DNA of 64,000 bases from assembly GCA_037976565.1 (NCBI GenBank), contig CP137682.1, positions 5,950,827 to 6,014,826 on the forward strand, written 5' to 3'. The notes under the pieces are model-generated. The model saw only the letters and a list, made by a program, of their open reading frames with translations, was not told the origin of the DNA and did no database searches. This document shows positions 1-10,735 of this stretch, in pieces. The first letter of the stretch is position 1, and each line of letters starts with the position of its first letter. The position numbers and the translations under genes are program-made. Source of the DNA: Mesocentrotus franciscanus (Eukaryota > Echinodermata > Echinoidea > Camarodonta > Strongylocentrotidae).

Positions 1-170
1 GATAGAAATGATAATAAGTCCAAGACGAAAAGAGAAGAAGAAAAGGAGGAGGAGGAGGAAGAAGAGGAAAATAATGATGAATATGTTGAATTTCTATAAC
101 GTACAAAAAAAAAAGTATATACAAAAATACAAAAAGTATGAACCGGCAAAAGAAAAAAATAATAAAATCT
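1..170 (-). repeat. LINE 3'-tail-like repeat, copy 1
   Basis: A polypurine GAA/GAG-rich stretch is followed by a unique-looking segment (AAAATAATGATGAATATGTT and onward). The same arrangement recurs in the same orientation at about 2260-2500. There it lies directly beyond the C-terminal end of a minus-strand reverse-transcriptase fragment, so I read both copies as the 3' region of the same LINE-like family, seen here in reverse complement. The small basic ORF across the purine tract is a composition artefact. Confidence 0.5.
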
Positions 171-2259
171 GTATTAAGAAATGTGACATTTTGTTTTAAA
201 TTCATATCTGGGTTCATTTTTCTATTTATGCTTTTATGTGGCAATGTTAAAAACTCATATAATTGTGATGATTTTTATTGAAATCAAATGAACATCAAAC
301 AATAAATCAATTTTTTTACAAAGATTTTTACAGAATAAAGAGCACCATACTTGACACTCCATAACTCAGTGGAATTTTTACCAAGTGGGTCATTTTTTGT
401 GTGTGTGTATGTGTGTGGGGAGGGGAGGGGGAGGGGGGGGGGCTTTTCTTCGAATTACAGAAGTGGACCAGATTCGCAAAGTGGTCGTCATACTGCTAAA
501 TAAATGCATCACTGCATTTTTACTAATTCGCCAAAGGTTCTTGCAGCGAAAACGTTCGCAAAGTTCCTTTTTCATACAATTCCAAAGAAATACGAGATAC
601 TTAAACATAGGACTGCATTTTACGTTCATGCTGTCAATTGTGAAATGATTACATACTGTTTTATTGTTTTCATTTCATCGAAGACTTGAATATATGGCTT
701 ATAGTATTTAGTAAATAATAGGAATGAATGCTATATTTACGATTAAAGGCTTTCGGTGACACCATGTACTAGCCGAACCGAATATGTTGATTACTCTTTC
801 GTTAAAAGAACTCGCTTATTAGGCGTTTAGAGGGATTATGGAGAAAGAAAAGGAAAGGGAAAAGATAACAGAAAGAGGTTTTTTAAACATTTCGACGATA
901 ATATTCTGGGGTTTTGTTTTCACTGTTTCTTCACCTAAAATGAGGTATAATGAAAAAGAAGGAAGGAAAGGGGAGGAAGGTAAATTAAAGTCGGTAGTCT
1001 TGGTAAAACCAACATCATCATTAATGCTTATATATTTTCTTTTTTTTAAACAAATAAATTATAATTCATGAAATGAACAATGTTTAACATTTTCCACATA
1101 GTCTATGAATAAAAAGAAAACATCAGCCGTTAGGGCTGAAGCGGGGGCTGAAGCAGTTTCCGTGATAAAATAGATAAATGGAGAAAAAAAAAATGAAGTA
1201 ATGAAATCGTAAATTGATTGATTGATTTTATTCGCCAAGCCTCCAACATACAACAATATTAAAGACTAACAGATTAAAATTAAGTCAGCTTGAACAGGAT
1301 AACCCAAGAAAGCTCGAGAGCGTATTTCCAGTGGGGTCCCCGACATACATGTTTTGTATTGTATTTATTAAAAAGCATTTATGTACATCAATAATCTGTT
1401 TATAAACATATAAAACATTAAAAAAATCAATTTACAATGCAATGTAACAAATCAATATTCTGTTTGTAAACATATATCATATAAATCAATTTACAATGCA
1501 GTGTAGCAAAACAGAAGGAGAAAGAAGAAACAGGAGAAAAACTCTTTTTTCTTCTTGAAATAACATGACACATAATGCATAAATTAAGTAATATAATGTA
1601 TTATAATACATCCGAAGATTTAGATATATAAAACCTAATATAGCAATTTTCTAAATAAATTATAACTCATGCTATACAAAATAGGCAAATGAGGTACATG
1701 GAATGCAATAGATAATCGTTTCGCCTGAAATAAATGAGGTAATAGTACCTATACATAATGCGACCTACTGTAAAATTAAACCAAAAACATAAGATTGTAA
1801 ATTTTTTGGCTTGTCTATATTAAAGTACATGTATATACATGTTGGGTCATTGTCGTTTAGTACATTAGGTCGAATACATAACAGAAATATAGAGAAAACA
1901 ATAGGGTTGTATACTTATCTTTTATCAAACTGTATTAAAAAAAAATCCTTTGTTGTTACATAGTATCTAAAAGTTACCCCTCACTGCAATTAAGTTTTTT
2001 TGTGACCGAAGAGAAAATTATCTTTATTGTCTAATCTCATTATATACATGATTTTTTCTTGACATTCCAAGTTACTAAAATTTTCTTCCAAATTGCTAAT
2101 ATTTTCAAGAAAATCTACTCGTAAATCTTCATATTTATCACATTTCATTACATGTTTAAAATTAACAAGATAAAATCGTATTATTTACAGACAGATAAGA
2201 AAAAACTTATTAAAGATAATAATAATGATAATAATAATAACAACATTAAAAAAATAATG
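171..2259. other. AT-rich intergenic DNA without recognised gene
   Basis: No ORF here has recognisable protein character. Visible structure: a G-rich run at about 416-443, preceded by short GT repeats; a roughly 60-bp imperfect direct duplication at about 1387-1507 (ATCAATAATCTGTTTATAAA, then ATCAATATTCTGTTTGTAAA); and an ATTGATTGATTGATTTTATT stretch near 1212, typical of the 3' ends of degraded retroelements. The rest is ordinary AT-rich sequence. Confidence 0.5.
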
Positions 2260-3098
2260 ATAGATATGATAGTAAGTACAAGGAGAATAAGAAAATAAAG
2301 AAAAAGAAGAAGAAGAAGAAGAAGAAAAGGAAGAAGAAAAAGAAAAAGAAAAAGAAGAAGAAAAAGAGGAGGAGACGGAGGAGGAGGAGGAGGAGGAAGA
2401 ACAGGAAAATAATGATGAATATGTTGAATTTCTAAAAACGTACAAAAACATAAGTATATACAAAGTTAAAGAGTATGAACCTGGCAGAGAAAAGAAAATT
2501 GTTGTGTATTCAGGCTATTTCAATCATAAAACATGTCATTCGCTTCTCTCCTCCGACTCTCAAATGATAGGTATTCCTTTAATTTCCTCTTAAAATGAGC
2601 AAAGTTTTCTATTTCCTTTATATCATTAAGAAGGGAGTTCCAATGTTTTATGGCAATGTAATAAAACGAATTTCCAATACTACCTACTCTTTCTGGTAAG
2701 TTAAAAATGAATCGGCTATTTCTTGTATTATAATCATGTAAGTCAGTAACAAGATCGACGTGGATCGAATATAATGATTCGATCTAGTATGATATATTTT
2801 ATGCACGTGATGCAATACGAGTTGTTTTGATCTTTGGTTGCTTTCAAGAAAACCAGCTTTAGAAAGTTCGCCGTAGCCAACATGAGTTCTTGGACAAGAA
2901 CAGTTGATGAATCTCACCATTTTGTGCTGTATAATTTTCAACTTCGTTTGGTCTGACTTGTTTATGTTACTATACCATGCAGAGTTAGCATAGTCAAACA
3001 AACATTGAATAAGGGTTTTTAAATCCATACAGCATTGATATCTGTACAAAACTTTCAGACGAGAATTCGCATTTTTAGTTACAAAGAATGCATTTAAG
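2260..3098 (-). mobile_element. Non-LTR retrotransposon fragment, RT C-terminal end and 3' tail
   Basis: Reading the minus strand from about 3095 down, the translation runs NANSRLKVLYRYQCCMDLKT, then ...CLFDYANSAWYSNINKSDQT, then ...LKIIQHKMVRFI. This is the pattern that follows the palm/thumb region of jockey/CR1-type LINE reverse transcriptases, where a hydrophobic YxxLIxPxFDYxxxxW-like segment precedes KIQxxAxRxI. No intact catalytic domain or endonuclease is present. The 3' side ends in a long (GAA)n-like purine tract at about 2300-2400, with a related copy at the window's left edge. The element is clearly dead. The family assignment beyond non-LTR RT is inference. Confidence 0.7.
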
Positions 3099-3418
3099 CT
3101 AATATATATCAAGTTGATATATATAAACTTAAATGCATTCTTTGTAACTACGTTCACTGTTGTTCTTTTGTGTTGTTCTAAAAGTAGTTCTAAAAAGTAA
3201 TTTGAATTCAAAATGACATTCAATAATCAAGTAATCAAGAGAAAAGAATCTGTGAAGTATTTAGGCATTGAGTTGGCTAGCGCAATTTCATTTTCAACTT
3301 TAGTAGAATCAGTTGTAAAAAATGCGAATTCTCGTCTGAAAGTTTTGTACAGATATCAATGCTGTATGGATTTAAAAACTCTTATTCAACGTTTGTTTGA
3401 CATGGCTAACCCTGCATC
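3099..3418 (+). mobile_element. Inverted RT fragment of the same LINE
   Basis: The plus strand here encodes a piece with ESVKYLGIELASAISFSTLV and then the same NANSRLKVLYRYQCC stretch found on the minus strand at 2990-3095. The two pieces are head to head, and the overlap forms an inverted repeat of roughly 75 bp (about 3041-3095 against 3318-3365). A short palindrome sits between them around 3095-3150. At the A/B junction (16792-16940) the same upstream RT segment lies in the opposite orientation, matching the downstream half. The 3.1-3.35 kb piece is therefore the inverted one. Confidence 0.65.
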
Positions 3419-4335
3419 TGTAGTTATATACTTCATATTGGTCTAACAAATTTTTGTTCATGTCTTTATTATCATTTCGTTTTATTTAAATGGCATCCGT
3501 TCTCGAAATGGTATTTTTTTATTGCCCGAAGGCAGCAAGACTAGACGATTTTGAGAAAAAGAGTGTTTATGGAATACACTTCATTGAATCGAATTTTAAA
3601 CGGTTTGTCCATTTTGTATTGGATGTGACCCTTTTCATGCATGGTCTAACTTCACGCACAGTTCTATATCTCAAAAGATTGCGAAAATCTGATACCACCA
3701 ACAGAAAGAGGAACCTAAAATTATCTAGTGACAAAATTCGCTTTGGAAACTAGTGTGAAAAGATGACAATATTGATAAAAGATCCGCAATCTTTTTAGTT
3801 CGATCTTTAAATGAAATTACCGACAAAGGTCTGGAAATCTTATTTTCGAAGGAAGATGTCGTTCAAAATTGTAAGCAAAAAAAGTTGAACCAACTGCTTG
3901 TAATGATACTTTGACTTGTGATTGATGCGATCCGCTTACTTGTGTTGAGATGGGTCGCTTTTTTATCTATTTATTTATTCATTTATTTATTTACTTATTA
4001 TAAATCAGCTGTAAACTCTCGTGCGCTATAGGTAACGATTTGTTTACGACTTGTTTGCATGACCTTTTTCTGCAGTTACTGCGTTTGCCGATCCGGAACA
4101 GCGAATTATGAAATCGCGATATCTCTGGAATTTTTTTTGTCGATAAATTTTCTAGTTCCATCAATTTGTAGTCTAAAGTTTGATGTCTATATTTACTGTA
4201 ACTGATCTAATTAGATAGATCGTATATCACATCCATATATTTCATCTTAAATGTGCGCGAACTTTATTGACCCCATCTTAAATACCTTCATCTAACCATG
4301 CTAAAATACGCTGTCTGGTTTCATACTGGTTTTTT

Positions 4336-7101
4336 CTAAGTTGGAAGAGTGTCATTTATTTGCCTGTTTGCCTTCATCAATTTCGTAAACTTAGCCCAGA
4401 AGAGAATTTGCCAGTCTCTGTTCTCAGACCACAGAAAATAAGGTTTGTTCTTGCTGAGGAAAAGCCTCATGAGATACGGCAGGTGGTTGTTGGGAATATC
4501 CTCAACGAAAACCAGCACTAGTTTTTCGAATCCGACCTCGTTCATGTGATCGACAGCCATGTGAAATTTGTTAATGAAGGTATGATCACGAACGGCTGTG
4601 TTACTTACGATGAAGGCCACTTTAAAACTGTTCTCCACTAACTCGATGACAGCGTCCATGTAGAACATCCCAATGGCCAGATCCCGGTCACCATATGCAA
4701 TCCTCTGAAACTCCGGTAAAGCGTTATCGATGCCGGGCTGGAAAACGCGCTCGACCCATTCTTCATCGTCGTCGCTGTAGATGACGTTGAGGTCGTGCTG
4801 AAAATCCTGATGCTCACGGGCATCTTCGAACTCGTTGAAACCAAGCACGGCTAGTTTCAAATAATATAAATTGTAGTTGATCTTCCAGCGATAGTAATAA
4901 GTGACTGCTACGACAAAGATAAGCCCTAACACGATAAATGGGATGAAAGCCAAGAGGATGATGTTTGGGCCACAGTCGTTGCTGTCGGGTCGAGAGCTGA
5001 GAAGCCGTTTGCCGATAAACCTTTGAATGGAGGTAGGAGAACATATCGTCTTGTTTGGATTCACCAAGGTGAGATTACTGGTATCTAAGTACGACTGAAA
5101 CCACTGAAGCTCACAAACGCAAGACAGTGGATTATTCGAGAGATCAAGCATCACCGTGGGTAGGATTGTTTCCCTATGAACAACTGATATGAGATTGTGG
5201 GGAAAATACACGTAAGATATTTTAGGAGTATGCTTGAAAAGGTCCACTTCGAATTCTTTGATGGCATTGTTGTCAAATAGAAGTGTTCCTAAGGATTGTA
5301 ATCCGAAGAAATGAGAGGCAGACAAGACTTTGATATTGTTGTGCGTAAGGTAAAGATACCTAAGAGATGCTAGGTTTTTTAATAAACCTACAGGTAGCTC
5401 GATAATTCCACATTTCTCCAGGAGTAGTCTGGTTAATGAAGTCAGATTCTGAAAGGTCCCTGGTATTAAACCATTCAAACTGTTTGAGCTCAGTGATAGA
5501 TACTCCAGACCGAACAATGCGTCAAGAACTGAAACGTTTCGTACATTGTCCCAGAGTATACTTGGTGTCAGTAAGGTCTTTCGTAGCTTCAGCGTCTTCA
5601 GAAATATCAGACCTTTAAAGAAGACAATATTGGGTTTCATACTTGATCCAGAGAGATCGAGGGTTATCAAGTGGGTGAGATTCCGAAAAGGTCGACCCAT
5701 GCCACCCCCAATGTGGTCAAGCGATTGCAGAGTCAGCGTTTGCAAGTTTTCTACACCTATAAATGCATTATTTTTTATAATTTTGATGGGATTTGAAGAT
5801 ATTGCCAACTCCGTTAAATTTGGCAGGCCGTAGAAGGCTGCATCGGCAATATGGAAAAGTCTGTTGGTTTTAAGATCCAGAGTCAGCAGAGAAGGAATGT
5901 CCCACGTGATTCCGATTTCGTTGATTTGATTGTTGGTAAAATCCAAGACTTGAAGTGATCTCAGCCCCTGGAAAGATGTCGTTGGAAGGTATAAGAATTT
6001 GTTTTCGGCAAGGATGATCTTCTGGATTCGGGTCAAGGGTTCGAATATTTCTCTTCTTACTGTAGTCAGTCGATTTGAACGCAAATCAAGAAACTCTAGG
6101 GCCGTCATGCCCGCGAAGGAATCATTCTCAATGGATTTCAACTTTCCTTTACCAAGATCAAGCGATCTTACATAGCCCATCCCGACAAAGGCCATCGATG
6201 GTAGAGCAAACATTTTGGTACCTGAGAGAACAACTTTTTCCAAGGGGGGTAGATCCGCACATGGAGTGGTGTTAATGAAGGGGTAAATGGTTTCAAGTTG
6301 ATTCGTTGATACATCCAAATTTGCTAGGGATTCCATACCGAGGAAAGGATATATGCTGAAATTGTGTAGGAGGTTATTAGAGAGTACGAGATTCTTAGTC
6401 AACTGAAGGTGGCCAAAAACACAATCTGGTAGTGATTTCAATTTATTATAAGGGATACGAAACAAGTCAATGTTGATGGTTTTAAATGGTGAGAACTGGT
6501 CTGAATGGAGAGCTGTGATGTTGTTCCTTGATATGTCAATGGTTTCAACGTCTGGGCTTTTAAACCCTGTAAAGTTGACAATTCCAATCTGATTAGCTCT
6601 CAGTATTACGCTTTTCAAGCCAGTTGCGCCACGAAGTGCCAGAATAGGAACAGAGGAGAAGAGGTTTTTGGTGAAATCTACAATTTCCAGATCCCGGTTC
6701 TTGTGAAACAAATCGGTGGGTAGTTCTACCAAGCTGTTTCGAGACAGTGAAAGTTCTTGAAGCGACAGCAAGTAATCGAAGGTCTCTTCTTGGATTGAAC
6801 TCAAGCCGTTCTGATTCAAGTTCAGTTTCCGTAGATGCGGGAGATGCCAAAATGAAGATCGGTTAAGATGTTGTATTTCATTGTTCGTAATGACCAGTTC
6901 GGTTACGGCATCTGGAATGTCACGAGGAATGCTCTTTAACCCCAGATCGGAGCAATCTGCGACCAATCCATCGCTTATGTGAGACAACCGACATTGTGAT
7001 GAATGTATGAGACTAACAATAGATTCACCATCCACGACAGCCAATGATGCAGCGCTGACTATCAGGTGTAAAAGAACAACCGACATCCTGGCTTCCAACA
7101 T
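4336..7101 (-). CDS. Toll-like receptor, intact intronless copy
   Basis: The protein has 921 residues in one exon, as is usual for echinoid TLRs. Order: signal peptide (about 6-26, if translation starts at the second Met, M6, which gives the cleaner leader); LRRNT-like cysteines just before LKSIPRDIP; about 20-25 leucine-rich repeats (about 50-650); an LRRCT with C661, C663, C687 and C710; a transmembrane helix 714-737; and a TIR domain at about 767-910 with box 1 (HDLNVIYSDDDEEWV) and a C-terminal FW at 901-902. It should act as a membrane pattern-recognition receptor signalling through TIR adaptors. Oddity: the BB-loop motif reads RDLAIG (806-811), with Ile where most signalling TLRs have Pro. 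Candidate poly(A) signals (reverse complement of TTTATT) lie about 350 bp downstream near 3965-3995. A possible 5'UTR acceptor (CCACAG) is near 7168. Ligand unknown. Confidence 0.95.
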   Translation of the reverse strand: MLEARMSVVLLHLIVSAASLAVVDGESIVSLIHSSQCRLSHISDGLVADCSDLGLKSIPRDIPDAVTELVITNNEIQHLNRSSFWHLPHLRKLNLNQNGLSSIQEETFDYLLSLQELSLSRNSLVELPTDLFHKNRDLEIVDFTKNLFSSVPILALRGATGLKSVILRANQIGIVNFTGFKSPDVETIDISRNNITALHSDQFSPFKTINIDLFRIPYNKLKSLPDCVFGHLQLTKNLVLSNNLLHNFSIYPFLGMESLANLDVSTNQLETIYPFINTTPCADLPPLEKVVLSGTKMFALPSMAFVGMGYVRSLDLGKGKLKSIENDSFAGMTALEFLDLRSNRLTTVRREIFEPLTRIQKIILAENKFLYLPTTSFQGLRSLQVLDFTNNQINEIGITWDIPSLLTLDLKTNRLFHIADAAFYGLPNLTELAISSNPIKIIKNNAFIGVENLQTLTLQSLDHIGGGMGRPFRNLTHLITLDLSGSSMKPNIVFFKGLIFLKTLKLRKTLLTPSILWDNVRNVSVLDALFGLEYLSLSSNSLNGLIPGTFQNLTSLTRLLLEKCGIIELPVGLLKNLASLRYLYLTHNNIKVLSASHFFGLQSLGTLLFDNNAIKEFEVDLFKHTPKISYVYFPHNLISVVHRETILPTVMLDLSNNPLSCVCELQWFQSYLDTSNLTLVNPNKTICSPTSIQRFIGKRLLSSRPDSNDCGPNIILLAFIPFIVLGLIFVVAVTYYYRWKINYNLYYLKLAVLGFNEFEDAREHQDFQHDLNVIYSDDDEEWVERVFQPGIDNALPEFQRIAYGDRDLAIGMFYMDAVIELVENSFKVAFIVSNTAVRDHTFINKFHMAVDHMNEVGFEKLVLVFVEDIPNNHLPYLMRLFLSKNKPYFLWSENRDWQILFWAKFTKLMKANRQINDTLPT

Positions 7102-8022
7102 GATCCAGGTGATTCAATCACTCGTTTTCTTGAATCGTTTCCTGATAATCAATCGCCTATTTTCTACCTGTGGTAAATGAAAGGGATAAGCGATACAAAG
7201 GTAATGTATATCAAATTATTTTCAATGATGCAACAACCCGTAGTACATGTACATACCGAGGGCATAGGTTCACGACCCCCCGTGGCATATGGAGGGGGTT
7301 CGAGCCAGCAAGCATACATAAATTATTATATTTTTATACTTTAGAAATCTAGCCATCTGATTGGTCGAAATTGGAGTCGTGATTTCAAGCCATGCCCGGC
7401 CACTCACAGGGAATAGCAATAGCCCACAGGGCATAGTTAAAAGTTTGTACCCTCATCCTCATTATCCTGCGATCCCCATTGGTTTACTTAGTTTGTGCGG
7501 AGCGCGCTCGGCATTCCATACATTTTTTGTGCGAGTAATTTGGTTTCTACAAACACCATGGCCCTGGGAAGCGGGGGTGCTGGGGGTGCTGAAGCACCCC
7601 CGGAAATTTTTAAGGGGGTGCGCAGCACCCCCTGCAAATTTTTTTGTCACACAGCCGACAGCCACAAATGACGCTTTTTATTTTTTGTTATACTTTCTTT
7701 CACAAAATCCTATAACATGTATCCCTAGCTGACACGCGACCCAATAATACTCGCGACAAAGCATACCATATATTTTTATGTAACAAGTCAAAGATGTATA
7801 TAGCACACGTTAATCATTTTCTTTAATAATGTGGAATAGGGGAAATTCGACAACATTATTAATCAAATAATAATCGGCTCCGATCATAGTCAGCATGCTG
7901 CATGCATAGCAAAAAAGTCTTAAATTTGTTTCCAGGTTCACAGACGGCCCAGCTGCTCCATAAGCCAAACGAACATGACTTTTGTTAATGAATAGAAGAA
8001 ATGGTGAAGTATGTTATTACAT

Positions 8023-8455
8023 TATATCGGGTGGCCCCCAAAATCGGAATACATGTAGTTGACTTTTTAGGACTTTGCTCTGATCAACAGTTATCTTTTG
8101 TCACCTTGCTGGATAGAATAACTTTTCAACACCTTTTCAACACCAAGATCATTACATTTGGTTGAAAACTTTTTATTTTACGAGTAATTTCTTATGGACT
8201 GTCATTTTCGAGATTTGCCATTGATTTGTCATCGTGCTTCGAAACTCTGGAAATCGGGCAAATTCCGAAAATGACAGTCCATTAGAAATTACTCATAAAA
8301 TAACAAGTTCTCAACTAAATTTGATGATCTTGGTGTTATTATAATGGGGAGAAGTGCTCTATCCAGCAAGGTGAATTAAAAAAGATGATTAGAGCTAAGT
8401 CCTGAAAAAATCGACTGTATCGAGTGATCATTTTTTTTGTGGGCCACCCGGTATA
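8023..8455. mobile_element. Foldback MITE with TATCGGGTGGCCC termini
   Basis: The left terminus TATCGGGTGGCCC is mirrored on the right by GGGCCACCCGGTA. Inner segments are also mutually inverted: the gene-length arms share ATGGACTGTCATTTTCG on one side and CGAAAATGACAGTCCAT on the other, as well as AGCAAGGTGA-type motifs. TA dinucleotides flank the ends, so a Tc1/mariner-related MITE is plausible. A second copy lies at 21643-22079. Confidence 0.65.
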
Positions 8456-9973
8456 ATGATGCATATTTTCTGGGTTATTCGTTACCGTACACTCTTTCGA
8501 AGAGAATTGTTTATTAATTTTTTGTGTTCACGGTATGAATCTTCATGAAGGTTTCACACAACGAAATAATAAAAATAATAATAACAACGTTTCTTATAAA
8601 GCGCTTACCATCGAAGTCTCTAAGCGCTAAAACAGTATTGTTACCAAAAAGAGTTAATTGTGAGGAATATAATGACATAACCGAAGCATGTTTTAGTATT
8701 TCTTTGTACATGTCAGGTACTACTAAGTCATAAATATTATGTTAACTGATACTTTGCTTATTTATTTCATTATTTTTCCTCACAAATTACATGTATTAAC
8801 TTTTCAGTACATATTTTTCACTGTTGACACCTTCAGGACGATTTCTTCGATGAATGCAAAGAGTGGCATGAACAGAATTTCGCCTCGTCACGCAAAACGA
8901 GACAGAACTCTTCATTTACAAAATCAAATTAATATGATTTAAATTCAAGGAGCAACATCAATAGTAATCATTCCAGTTTAACATGAAGCCAAATACACAT
9001 ACTTGCTTTTTGAGCAAAGCCTTGTGAAAGTTCATATCATGTATATATATTTTTTTCTGCTTGTACCATATTTTAAATTAATACACAGACTGTATTACGT
9101 CTTTGATTTTCTCTTGTAAGATCCAACTGAAGGCCATCAAGGAATATCCAGTGGAAAATTATTCCAAGGAGTGGGACCAAAAAGTTGATATTATGAACTT
9201 ACTTACATCTAGATGAATATTTCTTCTCCAGAACTAAATTACATTTCATATCATTGCTGGTCTGTAAATGAATGCTCGAAGATGATTAAATGCCTACAAG
9301 AATACAAGATGTAATAAAGGCCAATAAATCAACTCAGTAGTAAGATATGGGAGAGATGCATCCACTTTCTTACTCTCTCGCAAACTCTTAACTCTCTGAG
9401 ATTCATGCCATGAGCAATTGAGTTTGAATAATCAAAATATTGTGCATCAATCTATGACGTAACATCTTAAACATTTTGTTGAATTATAAATAAATTATGC
9501 AGTGTTGTTTGAATGGAAAGATAAACACCTACAGACTGAAACATCGCTGAAGTAAAATGTATCTTTCTGAACATTTGAGAATGGAGAATTTGATAAACTA
9601 TATTGTTACAAACGTTGATTATTATTTAGTGGCGAAGGCTGATTGCTGTAATAAAGTTGAAGCTATGTTTAAGCTGGTACTATTTCATAAAGGTCAGATA
9701 AGTTTTATTCATTGTGTTTCTGTCTTTTAGATTGTGAAGTGGTGATCACATTAAGCTAATAGATGTAGAAAAATTAAATTTCTTAAATTGCCAAGGAAAC
9801 CATGGATAAATGGAATAATTTGGATATATGCAAATTATGGTTGGACGATATTGGGCAGGAAGGTCAGCTTGCTACAACTTCTGTAAACTATTCAGGGGCG
9901 GATCTACGGGAGGGGGTTTAGGGGGTTTAACCCCCTCCCTTTGGGGTGCCAAAGAAGGGAAAAAAAGAAAGAA

Positions 9974-10057
9974 CGCACACTGCATGGAGAGAAACTTTTC
10001 AAGTGCAAATATTGTGAGAAGATATTCAACTCATCTGGTAACTAAACCCAACACATG
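9974..10057 (+). pseudogene. C2H2 zinc-finger remnant
   Basis: The frame from 9974 reads RTLHGEKLFKCKYCEKIFNS and then SGN, stop, TQHM. That is a degraded linker (HTGEKPF in live proteins), a CxxC pair, the conserved Phe and one His. It is stopped by TAA and lacks the second His. It lies within the TIR-bounded segment 9893-10767, so it looks like a captured or retrocopied finger. The same remnant is in unit B at 23605-23688. No function is implied. Confidence 0.6.
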
Positions 10058-10084
10058 ATAACTCTGGATATAACTGTGTATTAA

Positions 10085-10735
10085 ACTGTTACTTGATTTA
10101 AAAAGACGTTATCATGCACTGCTTTTTATGGACTCCATTGTGTTAGTAGATGCCAGGAAAACACCACTTACGGGCCGGGGGTTCAAAATAGCCCGAAAAA
10201 TCGCATGGCCGCTACGCGGCTCGTGGACGATGCTTGGCATCGTCATTGGGTCAAACTGTTTAAACTGTTACTTGATTTAAAAGACGTTATCATGCACTGC
10301 TTTTTAGGGTCTCCATTGTGTTAGTAGATGCCAGGAAAACGTCACTTACGGTGGTTCAAAATATCGACAAAAAACCGGCTCGTCGCTCCGTATCGTCATT
10401 GGGTCAAAATGTTTAAACTGTTACTTGATTTAAATAGACGTTATTATGCACTGCTTTTTATGGTCTCCATTGTGTTAGTAGATGTCAGGAAAACATCACT
10501 TACGGGGGTTCAAAATAGCCACACACAAAAAAAAATCGCCTCGCCGCTATGCGGCTCGTGGACGGTGCTCTGCATCGTCATTGGTGTTACTTGATTCAAA
10601 AAGACGTTATCATGCACTGCTTTTTATGGTCTCCATTGTGTTACTAGATGCCAGGAAAACATCACTTACGGGGGTTCAAAATAGCACCAAAAAAAATCGG
10701 CTCGCGGCTCATGGACGATGCTCCGCATCGTCATC
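10085..10735 (+). repeat. Tandem array of ~155-180 bp units
   Basis: The anchor GTTACTTGATTTAAAAAGAC recurs at about 10090, 10268, 10422 and 10586, spacing 178, 154 and 164 bp. Each unit contains GCACTGCTTTTTA, TCCATTGTGTTA, GGTTCAAAATA and a short hairpin, GACGATGC...GCATCGTC. The unit B copy is at about 23705-24365. Confidence 0.8.

Noticed and set aside
3490..3753. 87-codon ORF downstream of the TLR
   Set aside because: The homologous sequence in unit B is frameshifted, and neither strand shows a known domain.
6075..6275. Plus-strand ORFs across the TLR genes
   Set aside because: These are shadow frames of the leucine-rich-repeat coding strand and recur identically in both units.
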